55,453 nt of DNA, from assembly GCF_937129525.1 (NCBI RefSeq), contig NZ_CAKZNK010000091.1, forward strand, positions 1-55,453, in the 5' to 3' direction. Shown here piece after piece: positions 1 to 9,600 of the stretch (position 1 is its first letter; every line of letters starts with the position of its first letter). The notes beneath the pieces are model-generated. The model ran no database searches. It saw only the letters and a list, made by a program, of their open reading frames with translations, and was not told the origin of the DNA. Origin of the DNA: an uncultured Chloroflexus sp. GTDB lineage: Bacteria; Chloroflexota; Chloroflexia; Chloroflexales; Chloroflexaceae. The translations under genes and the position numbers were made by a program.

Positions 1-2401
1 GCGTGATCTCGATCGCAGTTGAGCCAAGCATCGCGCGCGCAAAGGCCACCAGATCGGGATCGGCATTCGCAGGAAGGATGACGACTACATCAGGGCCGGG
101 CTGCGTTGCGCTGGTAAGGACACGTGGCGGTTGGGGAAGATCCGCTGTCAAAAAACGCACGGTATCGCTCACAGCCGATTCCTTCAACAGATACACCTCA
201 ACCCGCTGCCAGGCTGGATGGGTGCTGGTGGCAGGCAAACGAACCAACTGCGCCATGACGGTCTCGACGCGATCAAACTCACCGTAGACGCGGGGATCGA
301 CTCGCATCAATCCGAAGTAGAGCCAGAGATTGAAACCCAGACTGAATAATAGAGCTGCTGGAACAAGCCATTGACGCCATGAGGGGAATGGCAGGCGCAC
401 ACAACTGATGCCCCAACCGGCGAGAGCGCAGGCTGGCGCCAGCGTGCCTAATGCGCGCATCGCATGCGGCGGATTGAAGCTGAAAAGACCTGGCAGAACA
501 TAGATCAGCCAGAGGATGCCGAAAATGATCACAGCTTGATGACGTTCACGCCAGACCAACCCTAGACCGACCAGCAACCAGAGTCCGGTTATCGGATCGA
601 CCATAGGCGCCAGCGGCAGATGGTGACGCCCATTCTCCTCGCCTGGACCGTGCCACATCAGCGCATAGCGGATAGTGTGCTCAAGCAAAAAATCAAGTGG
701 ACGGCGCCGGGTCAGATCGCTACTCTGAAAGATAGAGACTATGCCCAATCGACGGTTGAAACCTTCAATGTCAGTGAAAACGTACCAGACGAGAGGCGCA
801 ACCACGAGACCACCGATCAGCGCGGCCATCAACAGTCGCGGCCACATCATTCGCCACCGACTCCAGGAACGACCGATCCGTAGCAGCGCGACCAGCAGTA
901 AAGCCAGCGGCGCGATGCGGCCTGTATGATACGTGTAAATGGCCAGTCCGCCCAATGCGGCAGCAATCGCCACATAGAGCCAGGGACGGATTCCCTTCCA
1001 TGCCGGGTCTAAACCTCGCCACAGAAAACCTGCCGCCGTCAGCACAAACAGGTGATCGAGCGTAGCCGGGAATGCCCACCGGCTCATGCTCAACGACCAG
1101 GACGACCAGGCCAGCAATGCTGCGCCAAATATAGCTGCCCGTCGTCCGATCAATGGCGCGGCAAACCAGTACAACGCCAGTGGCGTCAATGCTCCGGCCA
1201 GCGCGCTAACTAGCCGCGCGCTCCACATCTGTGGCCCCAGTATACCTACCACTGGCGCCATAAGATAGAACAGCAAAGCCGGCAGGTCGGCATCTTTCAC
1301 AACGTAGATCGGGCGAAAATCGGAGTTTGTCCAGATCTGAAACGCTAACAGGCCATGGCGAGCCTCGTCGCGCCATAGCGCCACCGGTAGTTGATCAAGA
1401 GCAACGAGACGCGCGCCGAGCGCCAGCGCCGTGATACCGACCAGCAACCATCCTGTCGGCCATGCCATCGATTGCGGCTCATCGCGATGACCAATCACTG
1501 GCATCGCCAGCCAGACACCGATCAAAACCAGGGGTAAGCCGATTCCCCACGGTAGACCGACTCGCATCGCCAGTAAGAGACAGAACGCACCGATCAGACC
1601 GCCCCAACTGATCACCGGCTTCGCCGTTAGCCGGCAATAAACGCGCCTCAGCAGAGTCGTCAGCGGTCGCCAGCCGGTCAGCACCAGAACAGGCAATAAC
1701 GGCCACCACGGCCAGGGCAGGGTTGGCAACCAGTATTCGGCAGAGACCGGCATCAATGCCAGCCATAGCGCCGGCGCAATGGACAGAATGGCTAATGCGT
1801 TACGCCAGCGCGCTGGCCAGCGCCAGGCCGTGCCGGCCAGCCAGACTACGAGCGGCAAGAGACCCCAGCGCAGAGTCTGCGCGCTCAGTGGTGGCGCGCC
1901 GGTCAGTGTTGCTAACCGTACCTCGCTCAACACCACCCCCAACTCACGCGCGTCGGAAAACACGCTGTACGGATCGGTTGACCAGCGCAACACCGGTTCA
2001 CCGGTCGTTGTGGTGGGCACAAGCAGACGATACCGCCGCCAATCGCCGGCAACGGTCATGCGGGTTATTTCACTGTGGTAATCGAAGAGTGTCACCCGGG
2101 CCGGCGCCGTATCCGGCGGACGCGGCGCCGACAAGCGTAGCTCGACCAGCGCTGGCGCGCCGCGATAGCCATCGATGAAGATGGAAGCCTGTGGCTGTGA
2201 CCAGCGGAACAGATCGGTATCATTCTGCTCGAGCGCATGAAAGCCGGCCAGCGCTGGCCCGTTTATATCCCACACCTGCCAGCGTTGAACTGGTCGCGGC
2301 AGATCGAGCAGCAACACTCCACAGGCCAGCGCCGTTAGCGCGATCGGCAGCAACAGGGCTGGAAAAGATTGTTTAGTTAAGCGGTTGAGTACACGAATCA
2401 C
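1..2401 (-). CDS. GT-C (ArnT/PMT-like, GT39-type) membrane glycosyltransferase, 3' end outside window
   Basis: A single open frame of 800 codons runs from a GTG at 2401 off the left edge without a stop. Residues about 10-35 form a first membrane segment. A soluble region of about 120 residues follows, then many Leu/Trp/Ala-rich membrane helices. The segment with 'LPVALWRDEARHG' matches the first-loop acidic motif of GT-C enzymes, which transfer a sugar from a polyprenyl phosphate carrier on the outer face of the membrane. The later 'YTYHTGRIAP' stretch also fits this superfamily. Seen: frame, helices and acidic motif. Inferred: the sugar and acceptor, which the sequence does not reveal. The GTG start was chosen because a TATAAT lies just upstream and no ATG opens the frame there. 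Confidence 0.8.
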   Translation of the reverse strand, partial: MIRVLNRLTKQSFPALLLPIALTALACGVLLLDLPRPVQRWQVWDINGPALAGFHALEQNDTDLFRWSQPQASIFIDGYRGAPALVELRLSAPRPPDTAPARVTLFDYHSEITRMTVAGDWRRYRLLVPTTTTGEPVLRWSTDPYSVFSDARELGVVLSEVRLATLTGAPPLSAQTLRWGLLPLVVWLAGTAWRWPARWRNALAILSIAPALWLALMPVSAEYWLPTLPWPWWPLLPVLVLTGWRPLTTLLRRVYCRLTAKPVISWGGLIGAFCLLLAMRVGLPWGIGLPLVLIGVWLAMPVIGHRDEPQSMAWPTGWLLVGITALALGARLVALDQLPVALWRDEARHGLLAFQIWTNSDFRPIYVVKDADLPALLFYLMAPVVGILGPQMWSARLVSALAGALTPLALYWFAAPLIGRRAAIFGAALLAWSSWSLSMSRWAFPATLDHLFVLTAAGFLWRGLDPAWKGIRPWLYVAIAAALGGLAIYTYHTGRIAPLALLLVALLRIGRSWSRWRMMWPRLLMAALIGGLVVAPLVWYVFTDIEGFNRRLGIVSIFQSSDLTRRRPLDFLLEHTIRYALMWHGPGEENGRHHLPLAPMVDPITGLWLLVGLGLVWRERHQAVIIFGILWLIYVLPGLFSFNPPHAMRALGTLAPACALAGWGISCVRLPFPSWRQWLVPAALLFSLGFNLWLYFGLMRVDPRVYGEFDRVETVMAQLVRLPATSTHPAWQRVEVYLLKESAVSDTVRFLTADLPQPPRVLTSATQPGPDVVVILPANADPDLVAFARAMLGSTAIEIT

Positions 2402-2408
2402 GCTCTGT

Positions 2409-2440
2409 ATTATAGCCGAACCTGAAATGGGTCGTATCAA
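2409..2440 (-). promoter_or_regulatory. candidate promoter of the GT-C gene
   Basis: On the minus strand TTGATA (2440-2435) and a perfect TATAAT (2414-2409) are separated by 20 bases. Transcription would start near 2402, almost on the GTG start codon, so the mRNA may be leaderless. The 20-base spacer is longer than the usual 17. Confidence 0.4.
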
Positions 2441-2520
2441 GCACAGTGCAGTGGCGCAAACCGGGCAAGAGGTGGCGGATCCCAACAACTGCTCAGCGCA
2501 TTGAGTGCGTTCGTTGCGTC

Positions 2521-3435
2521 TTATGAGCTGGCCGACGCCTGACCCCTCAGCGCGCCCAGCAGCCAGCTCGTGATCGAGGACAGGCTACGCCGACCGAACA
2601 ACCGCACATAATCCGAAGCTGCTACCAGCGGCCCCGGATCGGCGCCGCCATTGCGCTCGCGCATATACCAGCGGTGATCCATGATCCAGCGATAGAGATC
2701 CGCTTCAGTGCGACCGGGAAAGTAGCGCAACGCCTGCTGAGATCGAATCACCTCGATCACTGGCATATAAACATTGTCGTACCAGCTCGCAACCGCCTCT
2801 TCGCGACTCACCGGACGACCCAGTTCCTGCCCTAGATAGTAACGGTGAGCATTGATGTGTCGCACCAGATCAAGATAGCCACCGGGTTCGCTGAATTCGA
2901 TCCGTTGATCGGGTCGCAGATCGGCCAGGCCCGTCCATTCGAGAAAATCACTGTATTCCTCTTTTAACAGCAAATCGCGCAGGCTCAAGCTGGTGTCAAG
3001 TGGCACGTCTACAACCAGTTCGGTCACAATCGCATCAATCTCGCGTTGACCCTGGAAGCGAGCAACTGAGATGCGATGATGACCATCTTTGACAAAGTAA
3101 ATATCGCCCAGTTTATACAACTCAACGGATGGCAGCGGAACGCCTTCGTGGTGGGCGCGATCGATGCTCATCCAGCGAAAGCGATTGGCGTTATGTCGCG
3201 GCGCAAACTGGCGATCAAAATCGCTGTAACGGCCCTCGCTGCCGATAATTTTATCGAGTGGAACGGTCTGATGACCAAGGTAGTGTTGGCCGCGCACATT
3301 CAACCGCGCGCGCACCTCATCGAATGGAAGTAGTTCGTTGGGGCGACGGGTGATCAGCGCCAGCAGCTCGCGCAACATCTGGTCGCGGCGAATGCGCGTA
3401 AATTCATCGTGAACGATTGCCTGAATGGCTGACAT
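2521..3435 (-). CDS. ParB/sulfiredoxin-fold domain protein
   Basis: The 304-residue soluble protein carries the ParB/Srx-type signature 'VKDGHHRISVARFQG' near residue 117, preceded by a strand reading 'VELYKLGDIYF'. In the ParB N-terminal fold this GHHR-type motif binds a nucleotide (CTP or ATP). The N-terminal region (residues 1-90) contains 'LLPFDEVRARL' and 'VPLDKIIGSEGRYSDFD', and the C-terminal half is rich in Trp, Tyr and Arg. There is no helix-turn-helix of the kind found in chromosome-partitioning ParB and no parA neighbour, so a segregation role is unlikely. The start has AAAGGAG about 7 bases upstream. Function unknown; a nucleotide-dependent regulatory or enzymatic role is inference. 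Confidence 0.6.
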   Translation of the reverse strand: MSAIQAIVHDEFTRIRRDQMLRELLALITRRPNELLPFDEVRARLNVRGQHYLGHQTVPLDKIIGSEGRYSDFDRQFAPRHNANRFRWMSIDRAHHEGVPLPSVELYKLGDIYFVKDGHHRISVARFQGQREIDAIVTELVVDVPLDTSLSLRDLLLKEEYSDFLEWTGLADLRPDQRIEFSEPGGYLDLVRHINAHRYYLGQELGRPVSREEAVASWYDNVYMPVIEVIRSQQALRYFPGRTEADLYRWIMDHRWYMRERNGGADPGPLVAASDYVRLFGRRSLSSITSWLLGALRGQASASS

Positions 3436-3602
3436 CGGCCACTCCTTTCGGCCTCATCAAATGTATGATGGTCAGCGCAAGATCAACGCGCTTTCGATCG
3501 ACCGGCGACGCCGGCGGCCTTTGTCGCTGATAGCGTACCACGGGTGAGACGTAATTGCAATCTGTAATGTTGCCGGTGGAACCACTGGCACCCCACCGGA
3601 CG

Positions 3603-4241
3603 TTAACCCGCTATGTGTAGATCGATCACCCGATAACCTGCTGTATTGATCACCAGGGTTTCACCAACCTGCGTCTCGGTAGCATGACCAAAACCGTATG
3701 AAAGATGAATATGGCCATGAATGAGATAGCGTGGCCGGAACCACTGCATGAACAACAACAGCGCGCGAAAGCCGCGATGAGGGTAATCAGGGCCGTTATG
3801 GATGCCAAGAGGCGGCGCATGCGTCAATAAAACATCGAGGTAGCGGCCATAGCGGAGCCGATTGAGCAACAGGCGCGGCGCCATTCGCCAGACGCGCAAC
3901 ATCATCTGAGTTTCCGTGTATTGATGATGACTATCAGGCTTGTAGCGGATCGATCCGCCCAACCCGCCGATGAGCAACCCTTGATGGCAGATTACGCGAT
4001 CCTCGACGCAGACAGCGCCGCGCGCATAGCTGACAACCTGACCGTCGGCCTGCACTTCGGGCGCATCATGGTTGCCCCAGACGTAAAAACAGGGCTTACC
4101 AAGCATTGTAACGACGAATTCAAGATAATAAATCGGTAAATCACCGCATGCCAGCACCAGTTGCACATCGGCAAAACGTTGCTTGATGTTCAGACTGTAG
4201 ACGGCTGGAACGATTTCATCGCTGATCGTAAGTGTGCGCAT
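3603..4241 (-). CDS. calcineurin-like metallophosphoesterase
   Basis: The 212-residue protein shows the metallophosphoesterase metal-binding blocks in order: 'ISDE' at residues 6-9 (in place of the usual D-x-H), 'ACGDLP' near 32, 'WGNHDAPEV' near 55, 'LLTHAPP' near 140 and 'IHGHIHLSYG' near 175. Such enzymes hydrolyse phosphomono- or diesters with a two-metal centre. Glu instead of His in the first block marks a subgroup. It starts 15 bases after the stop of the sensor kinase on the same strand, so the two are probably co-transcribed. Substrate unknown. Confidence 0.8.
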   Translation of the reverse strand: MRTLTISDEIVPAVYSLNIKQRFADVQLVLACGDLPIYYLEFVVTMLGKPCFYVWGNHDAPEVQADGQVVSYARGAVCVEDRVICHQGLLIGGLGGSIRYKPDSHHQYTETQMMLRVWRMAPRLLLNRLRYGRYLDVLLTHAPPLGIHNGPDYPHRGFRALLLFMQWFRPRYLIHGHIHLSYGFGHATETQVGETLVINTAGYRVIDLHIAG

Positions 4242-4256
4242 GCCGCCTATTGTACT

Positions 4257-5807
4257 CTATCCTGCCGCTGGCGTGGTCGTATCCGCCGGGAGGGGGAGAT
4301 ACATAGCGAACGTACTACCGCGTCCAACTTCGCTGGCAACGGTTACGTACCCGCCGTGGGCTTCAGCGACCCACTTCACAATCGACAAACCCAACCCGGC
4401 GCCACCACTATGACGCGAACGTGAGCGATCAACCCGGTAGAAACGATCAAAAATCCGATCGCGTTCGGCTTCGTTGATCCCAACACCGGTGTCGGCTACG
4501 CTCAGACAGGCAAATTGCTGATAGCGTTCCAGACCTAAAACCACCATCCCACCCGGCGGAGTATACTGTAACGCATTCACACCCAGATTAAGCAGCGCCT
4601 GCTTGATTCGATCCCGATCACCATAGACCAGAATCTGATCTTCGGCGCCGATACGCAGCCGCACCTGTCCGGCTAAAGGCCGCAATTCCCGGAAGACTTC
4701 GAGCAGTAATGTGTCGAGTTCAACCGGGTCGTAACGCAGTGCCACGCGCGTCTCACTCTGCGCCAGCAAGAGCAGATCGTTCACCATACGAATCAGCCGC
4801 GCCGTTTCCCGCCGCATATCGCCGATGATCTCTTTCAATAGCTCAGGATCGGCGCCGGCGCCGCGTTCGAGCACCTCAAGATTGCCCTGCATTGCCGTTA
4901 AGGGTGTGCGCAGTTCGTGACTGACATCGGCGACAAATCGTTGCTGCGTGGAAAAGAGTTGTTCAAGGCGCGATAGTAACTCGTTGATCGTCACGGTGAG
5001 CTGACGAAGCTCGTCTTGCTGCACCGGTTCGGGAATGCGGCGTCCCAAATCCTCGGCCCGCACAATGCTTTGCGCGGTCAGCGTGATCTGCTCGATTGGT
5101 CGCAGCGCGCGCTTTGATACGTACATAGCGCCCAGCGCGGTTACTACTACTGCGATCAAGCCGCCACCGATCAGGATCCGCTGAAGCAGTTGCAATGTAT
5201 GAGAGACATCATCGAGCGGGCGTGATACCTGTAAAAAGCCGATCTGGTTTCCATTGCGCAACACAACTGGCGTAATCAGCGATTTTACCTGCACGCCATT
5301 AATTTCCCGCACGATAGTGAGACTCGTTTCGCCATTTTGGCGCAATTGAAATGCCTCGGACGGTAACGGCAGCGAGTAGTAAGCCAGATTAGGCGTACTG
5401 CTGACCAATATGCCATCGCTGCGAAAAAATTGGGCGCCAATGTTACGATTGGTGAAGAGCTGAATAAAATCGCGATTGAGATAAAGTTCCAGCTCGCCAC
5501 TGGTCGTTCGCATGCTTTGCAAGCCAACCGCATTTAGAATCGCCAGTACCTGCTGTGTCGCTGAGGTCAGATCATTTTGCACGCCAGCGTAAAGCGACTG
5601 CTCGGCGGCAAAATGAACGCCGACGCCGATGATGAGTAGCGCGATCAAAAACAAGGTGGTGTAGAGCAGGGTTAACCGCCAGTAAAATGGCAAAGCATTG
5701 ACTGCCCGTGGCGTCTTGCGCAGGAGTGACCAGCGCGATGGTGGCGGATCGGTGGGTTGTGCCAGAGTAATCTCTGTATCAGGAGTCTGATCAATCATCT
5801 CTTTCAT
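4257..5807 (-). CDS. sensor histidine kinase (HAMP-HisKA-HATPase_c)
   Basis: From the ATG at 5807 the protein has 516 residues. It has a short cytoplasmic tail, a membrane helix near residues 40-65, an extracytoplasmic sensor domain of about 145 residues, a second helix near 205-230 and a HAMP region. The H-box is 'FVADVSHELRTPLTAMQGN', followed by an N-box, 'DTGVGI' and 'GGAGLGLSIVKW'. It should autophosphorylate on the H-box His. No response regulator gene is adjacent, so it is an orphan here. The longer open frame beginning at 5858 starts inside a perfect palindrome and has no ribosome site, so that start is rejected. Confidence 0.9.
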   Translation of the reverse strand: MKEMIDQTPDTEITLAQPTDPPPSRWSLLRKTPRAVNALPFYWRLTLLYTTLFLIALLIIGVGVHFAAEQSLYAGVQNDLTSATQQVLAILNAVGLQSMRTTSGELELYLNRDFIQLFTNRNIGAQFFRSDGILVSSTPNLAYYSLPLPSEAFQLRQNGETSLTIVREINGVQVKSLITPVVLRNGNQIGFLQVSRPLDDVSHTLQLLQRILIGGGLIAVVVTALGAMYVSKRALRPIEQITLTAQSIVRAEDLGRRIPEPVQQDELRQLTVTINELLSRLEQLFSTQQRFVADVSHELRTPLTAMQGNLEVLERGAGADPELLKEIIGDMRRETARLIRMVNDLLLLAQSETRVALRYDPVELDTLLLEVFRELRPLAGQVRLRIGAEDQILVYGDRDRIKQALLNLGVNALQYTPPGGMVVLGLERYQQFACLSVADTGVGINEAERDRIFDRFYRVDRSRSRHSGGAGLGLSIVKWVAEAHGGYVTVASEVGRGSTFAMYLPLPADTTTPAAG

Positions 5808-5841
5808 AGGTATCTCGAATTGAGATAGATGCCTCGAGAGG

Positions 5842-5874
5842 GGGTAGAGACGTTGCAATGCAACGTCTCTACCC
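5842..5874. repeat. perfect palindrome, dispersed REP-like element
   Basis: Two 16-base arms, 5842-5857 and 5859-5874, are perfect reverse complements around a single A. It lies just upstream of the sensor kinase and creates chance ATG codons on both strands, which extend spurious reading frames. Its clean symmetry and intergenic site suggest a dispersed repeat family rather than an operator. Confidence 0.7.
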
Positions 5875-6008
5875 GGGCTACATCAAAGTAATCAGGTCGA
5901 AAGACTATCGATTAACTGTGAGAACAAATCCGCGTCAAAGGGCGAATTTATTCTTCTATGCGTTCATTTTGTCATCAGCATACCACACCACGTTCCCACT
6001 TGGTCGGG

Positions 6009-6040
6009 TTGACATTTCAGCGGGATTCAAACAATACTAT
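6009..6040 (+). promoter_or_regulatory. candidate promoter of the glutathione peroxidase gene
   Basis: TTGACA (6009-6014) and TACTAT (6035-6040) are separated by 20 bases, 46 bases upstream of the ATG at 6086. The -35 is a perfect consensus match; the spacer is long. Confidence 0.4.
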
Positions 6041-6085
6041 CAGGAAACGTAACTGGCAACCACCATAGAAAGCGATCCTGCACTT

Positions 6086-6559
6086 ATGAGTATCTACGAA
6101 TTTACCGCCCGGACGATCGACGGCGAAATCCAATCTCTCTCAATCTATCGCGGCAACGTCTTGTTGATCGTCAACGTTGCCAGTCATTGTGGCCTTACCC
6201 CGCAATACGGCGATCTCGAATCGCTCTATCGGCGTTATCGTGAACGCGGTCTGGTCGTTCTCGGCTTTCCGAGCAATCAATTTGAGCAGGAACCGGACGA
6301 CGAAGCGACCATCAAAGCATTCTGCACGCGCAACTATGCCGTTACATTCCCTCTGTTTGCCAAAATAGCTGTCAATGGCCCTGATACCCACCCGCTCTTC
6401 GCCTATCTGAAGCAGCAGCAACCGGGTTTAAGCCCTGATGGCGAGATTAAATGGAATTTCACCAAGTTTTTGGTTGACCGCAACGGTCGCGTCGTGAGCC
6501 GGTTTGCTCCCGCTGATACGGTTGGGGCTATCGAGCGTGAAGTGGTGAAGTTGCTCTGA
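6086..6559 (+). CDS. glutathione peroxidase family (thiol-dependent 2-Cys type)
   Basis: The 157-residue protein is full length for the family. It has the peroxidatic block 'NVASHCGLTPQY' with Cys35 (not selenocysteine), 'GFPSNQFEQEP' carrying the conserved Gln65, and 'WNFTKFLVDRNG' with the catalytic Trp and Asn. Cys80 in 'FCTRNYAVTFP' aligns with the resolving Cys of plant and bacterial thioredoxin-dependent members. It should therefore reduce hydroperoxides with thioredoxin rather than glutathione. No signal peptide, so cytoplasmic. It is monocistronic, with its own likely promoter, and faces the secreted nuclease gene across a terminator hairpin. Confidence 0.92.
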   Translation: MSIYEFTARTIDGEIQSLSIYRGNVLLIVNVASHCGLTPQYGDLESLYRRYRERGLVVLGFPSNQFEQEPDDEATIKAFCTRNYAVTFPLFAKIAVNGPDTHPLFAYLKQQQPGLSPDGEIKWNFTKFLVDRNGRVVSRFAPADTVGAIEREVVKLL

Positions 6560-6584
6560 ACGATGACATTTCGCCTGACAAAAA

Positions 6585-6615
6585 GCAACGCCGGCCATTT
6601 CCTGACCGGCGTTGC
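6585..6615 (-). terminator. intrinsic terminator of the secreted nuclease gene
   Basis: Ten-base arms 6585-6594 and 6606-6615 are perfect complements with an 11-base loop. On the minus strand the hairpin is followed by TTTTTG, a proper intrinsic terminator 19 bases after the nuclease stop. It may also slow convergent transcription from the peroxidase gene. Confidence 0.85.
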
Positions 6616-6633
6616 GCGCGTTATCGCGCTAGC

Positions 6634-9600
6634 TTACGGCGTCAGATTACCGCCACCAAAGTCATCAAACGCAGCGCCGGCACTGTTGTGGAACCAGACA
6701 CCGATCCGACCGCTGGCGCCCACGTAACGGTTACCGGCAACGGGTCGGCTATCGGCGACACCGATCCGTTCACAGCGAACGAAGATCTCAATGGTGCCAT
6801 CAGCGCGCGCTCGCGCGCCAAGCAAGTCTCCGGCCTGAAGGGTAGCATCGAAGGTTGCTATGGTCGCAAAGCCTTGCCCCGGCACCAATGCCTCAACCAC
6901 AACCTGCTGGTTGGCCGCATCATAACTCACCAGTAACGCGCCGTTCTGACCGCGATTGCCAAGCACTTTGAGCGCCAGTGTATGATGCTGACCGGTTGGA
7001 TTGATCGCCGTCAGGCGGAAAAACGCCTCTTGATCGGCGCCAAACACTGTTGGGCGCCACAGTGCCAGTCCACCTTTCTCGACTACGACTGCCTGGTCAA
7101 CGATCCGGTACTGATCACGCTGAGTTGCGCCACTCCAGTTCGATCCCAGGCGGCCATTGGCACGGTTGAATGAATCAAGGGTAGATGAAGCCGGAAAGGG
7201 TGACACCTTCACAATCTTGCTTTGCGTCGGTTCAACATTGCCGGCGCCATCGCGAGCGAAGAACTCGACGGTGTATACCCCCTCGCCACTGAGGGTAAAC
7301 GGCGCTGTGTAAGGCTGGAAGCTGCCACCATCAACCCGGTAGGCGATCTCGACTACTCCCGATCGATCATCGGTCGCGGTGAGTGTCACCGTTGTGCTGC
7401 CCGCGTAACAATCGGGCGGGCAGAGTGGGTTAACCACGCCGCTGACACTGGCCGTTGTGGTTGGTGACACGCCATCGAGATCAAGCCCAACGACCACCGG
7501 ATCGTGATCAGAGGTGCGATAGAAGTCGGGGGCATACAGGCTGCTGATCTGGCCTGCCGATTTGAAGTTAGTGTTGTAATCGAGCACGTTTGGTTCGTCG
7601 GCATTGATGTGCCATTCGGCCACACCGGTCACCTGAGCGCCGAGACTGGCATTTGCCAGCGCGTAATCGAGATAGCCCCACTGCCCGTTGAAGACGTATG
7701 AATAGGCATTCGCTCCGGCAAAGCGTTCGATCAGGTTCTCGTATCCACTGGCTTCGAGCGCCCGGATGGGATCCTCTTTTGCATAGCTGTTGAGGTCGCC
7801 GATGATTAACACGTCCGGATCATTCACCCCGGTCGGATCAGTGGCCAGCCATGCCGCCAGAGTGTTGGCTGCATTGGTGCGCACAATGTTACAGTTGCCC
7901 TGACCGTCGCCGGCATCCGGCGCGTCGCAGGGGCTGCCTTTGCTCTTGAAATGGTTGACCGTCACGACAAACCGCGCGCCGGTGGCATTCTCGGCAAAGG
8001 CCTGAGCCAATGCTGCCCGGTTACGCGGCGCGCCGTCACCGCCGGTGATAAAGGTCGTGCTGTTGAGCGCCGCTGTTTGTCCTACCGGCGTCACCAGTGC
8101 CGGCTGGTAGATGAAGCTCACCTTGATCGCATCATTTCCCAGCGCGTCAATTTGCCCCGTGGCGGCGTCAACATCAATGAACGCATACGTTCCCGGCGCA
8201 GTCGCCGCATTCAGTCGATTGACCAGATCGGCAATTGCGCTGCTCGGGCCGTACCCGTCGTTCTCCATCTCCATCACTCCTAATACTGCGGGGTTCAACG
8301 CGATAATGGCTGCTACCGTCTTGTTTACCTGACGGGCAAACTCGGTTGCATTCTCGGCGCCGCGACAGTCGGTTGTGCCGCCGGTCAGACCGTTCGTACA
8401 GCCACTGAAGGTGTTGAAGTAGTTGAGCAGGTTCATGCCCACCACTGTGATGCGACCACCAACGTCAGGCGGGCCGACCGGACGCGGATTTTCGGCCACA
8501 AAGACCGGCGCGCCGCCACCCGGCGACAGATCGCTCAGATCGCCGACCGGTCGCACTCGATAGGCATTGCCACTGGCGGCATTGCCTGACCAGGTGAAGG
8601 TCATTACTCCCACCAGCCCCGTCACGCTATCGCCGCCACGTAACGTATTACTGGCGCTGAGCGGATTACCGCCACGTCCAAACAAGATCGGGTCGGGATT
8701 CTGATTTTGCAGGTTATCATCGACAATAATCCGGTTCAGATCATTGGCTGCCTGCAACGCGCTTGCCAGCGGCCCCGGCGGGTAAATACTGGTTGGCTGA
8801 TAGAGCCGATCTTCAGCCGACATGACAACCTGTCCAAACCGACCCAGTTGGAAGTGTTCGGTCACCACCAGCTTCATCGGGAAGCGCACCAGCATACCCT
8901 CAAACCGTTCGAGGTAATCGGCATCAGGGAAGGGCATTGTCACGTCAACCGGATCGACCGTGCCACTGCCGACAACGGTGATTTGCGCTGCACTGATCTG
9001 GGTTTGTCCTTGAAACTCGCTGACAGTACCGCGCACTCGCACCAGATCACCGAGGCTGACGTTATTATTATTGCCGTTGAAAACGAAGATGCCCTCTGAA
9101 GTGAGGGGATCGGCGTCCCAATCAGCCATTTCTTCCTGAACGTAAAAACCGCGCAGATTGGGAGAAGGACCTTCAAAATCACCGACAACCACGCCTTCAA
9201 CCAGCACCTCCTCGGTGGCGCAGGGCGAAATATTGGTCACACCCTGAATCTGACTGATCAGCGTGGTATTGGGCACATCGGGACAATTGCCGACCATAGG
9301 CGGTGGCGGCGGTGCCGAACTACACGGGTTGGTCGGGCTGGCAGTGTTGCGCGGATTTGGCGCGCCGGCAGTGAAATCGCTGGCGTTGTTATCGGTTTCG
9401 CTACAACCGTTGCTGTTGCGCAGAGCGGCTGTTGTATTGCTGAGCGCCGGCGCTGGCGCGCCCTCGAAAAAGTTTGCGCTACCGTAACCGACCAGATCAA
9501 CGATCAGAGCCAGTTGGGCGGGAGAACAAGGAGTTGAACCACCGTTGCAGGCCAGGCCACTGGTACTGTTGACCAGGGCAAATTTGCCTGCTGTCGCGCT

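Noticed and set aside
5808-6052. Extended start of the sensor kinase at 5858 and a 64-codon plus-strand frame from the same point
   Set aside because: Both begin in the perfect palindrome at 5842-5874 and lack ribosome sites; neither upstream segment resembles protein.
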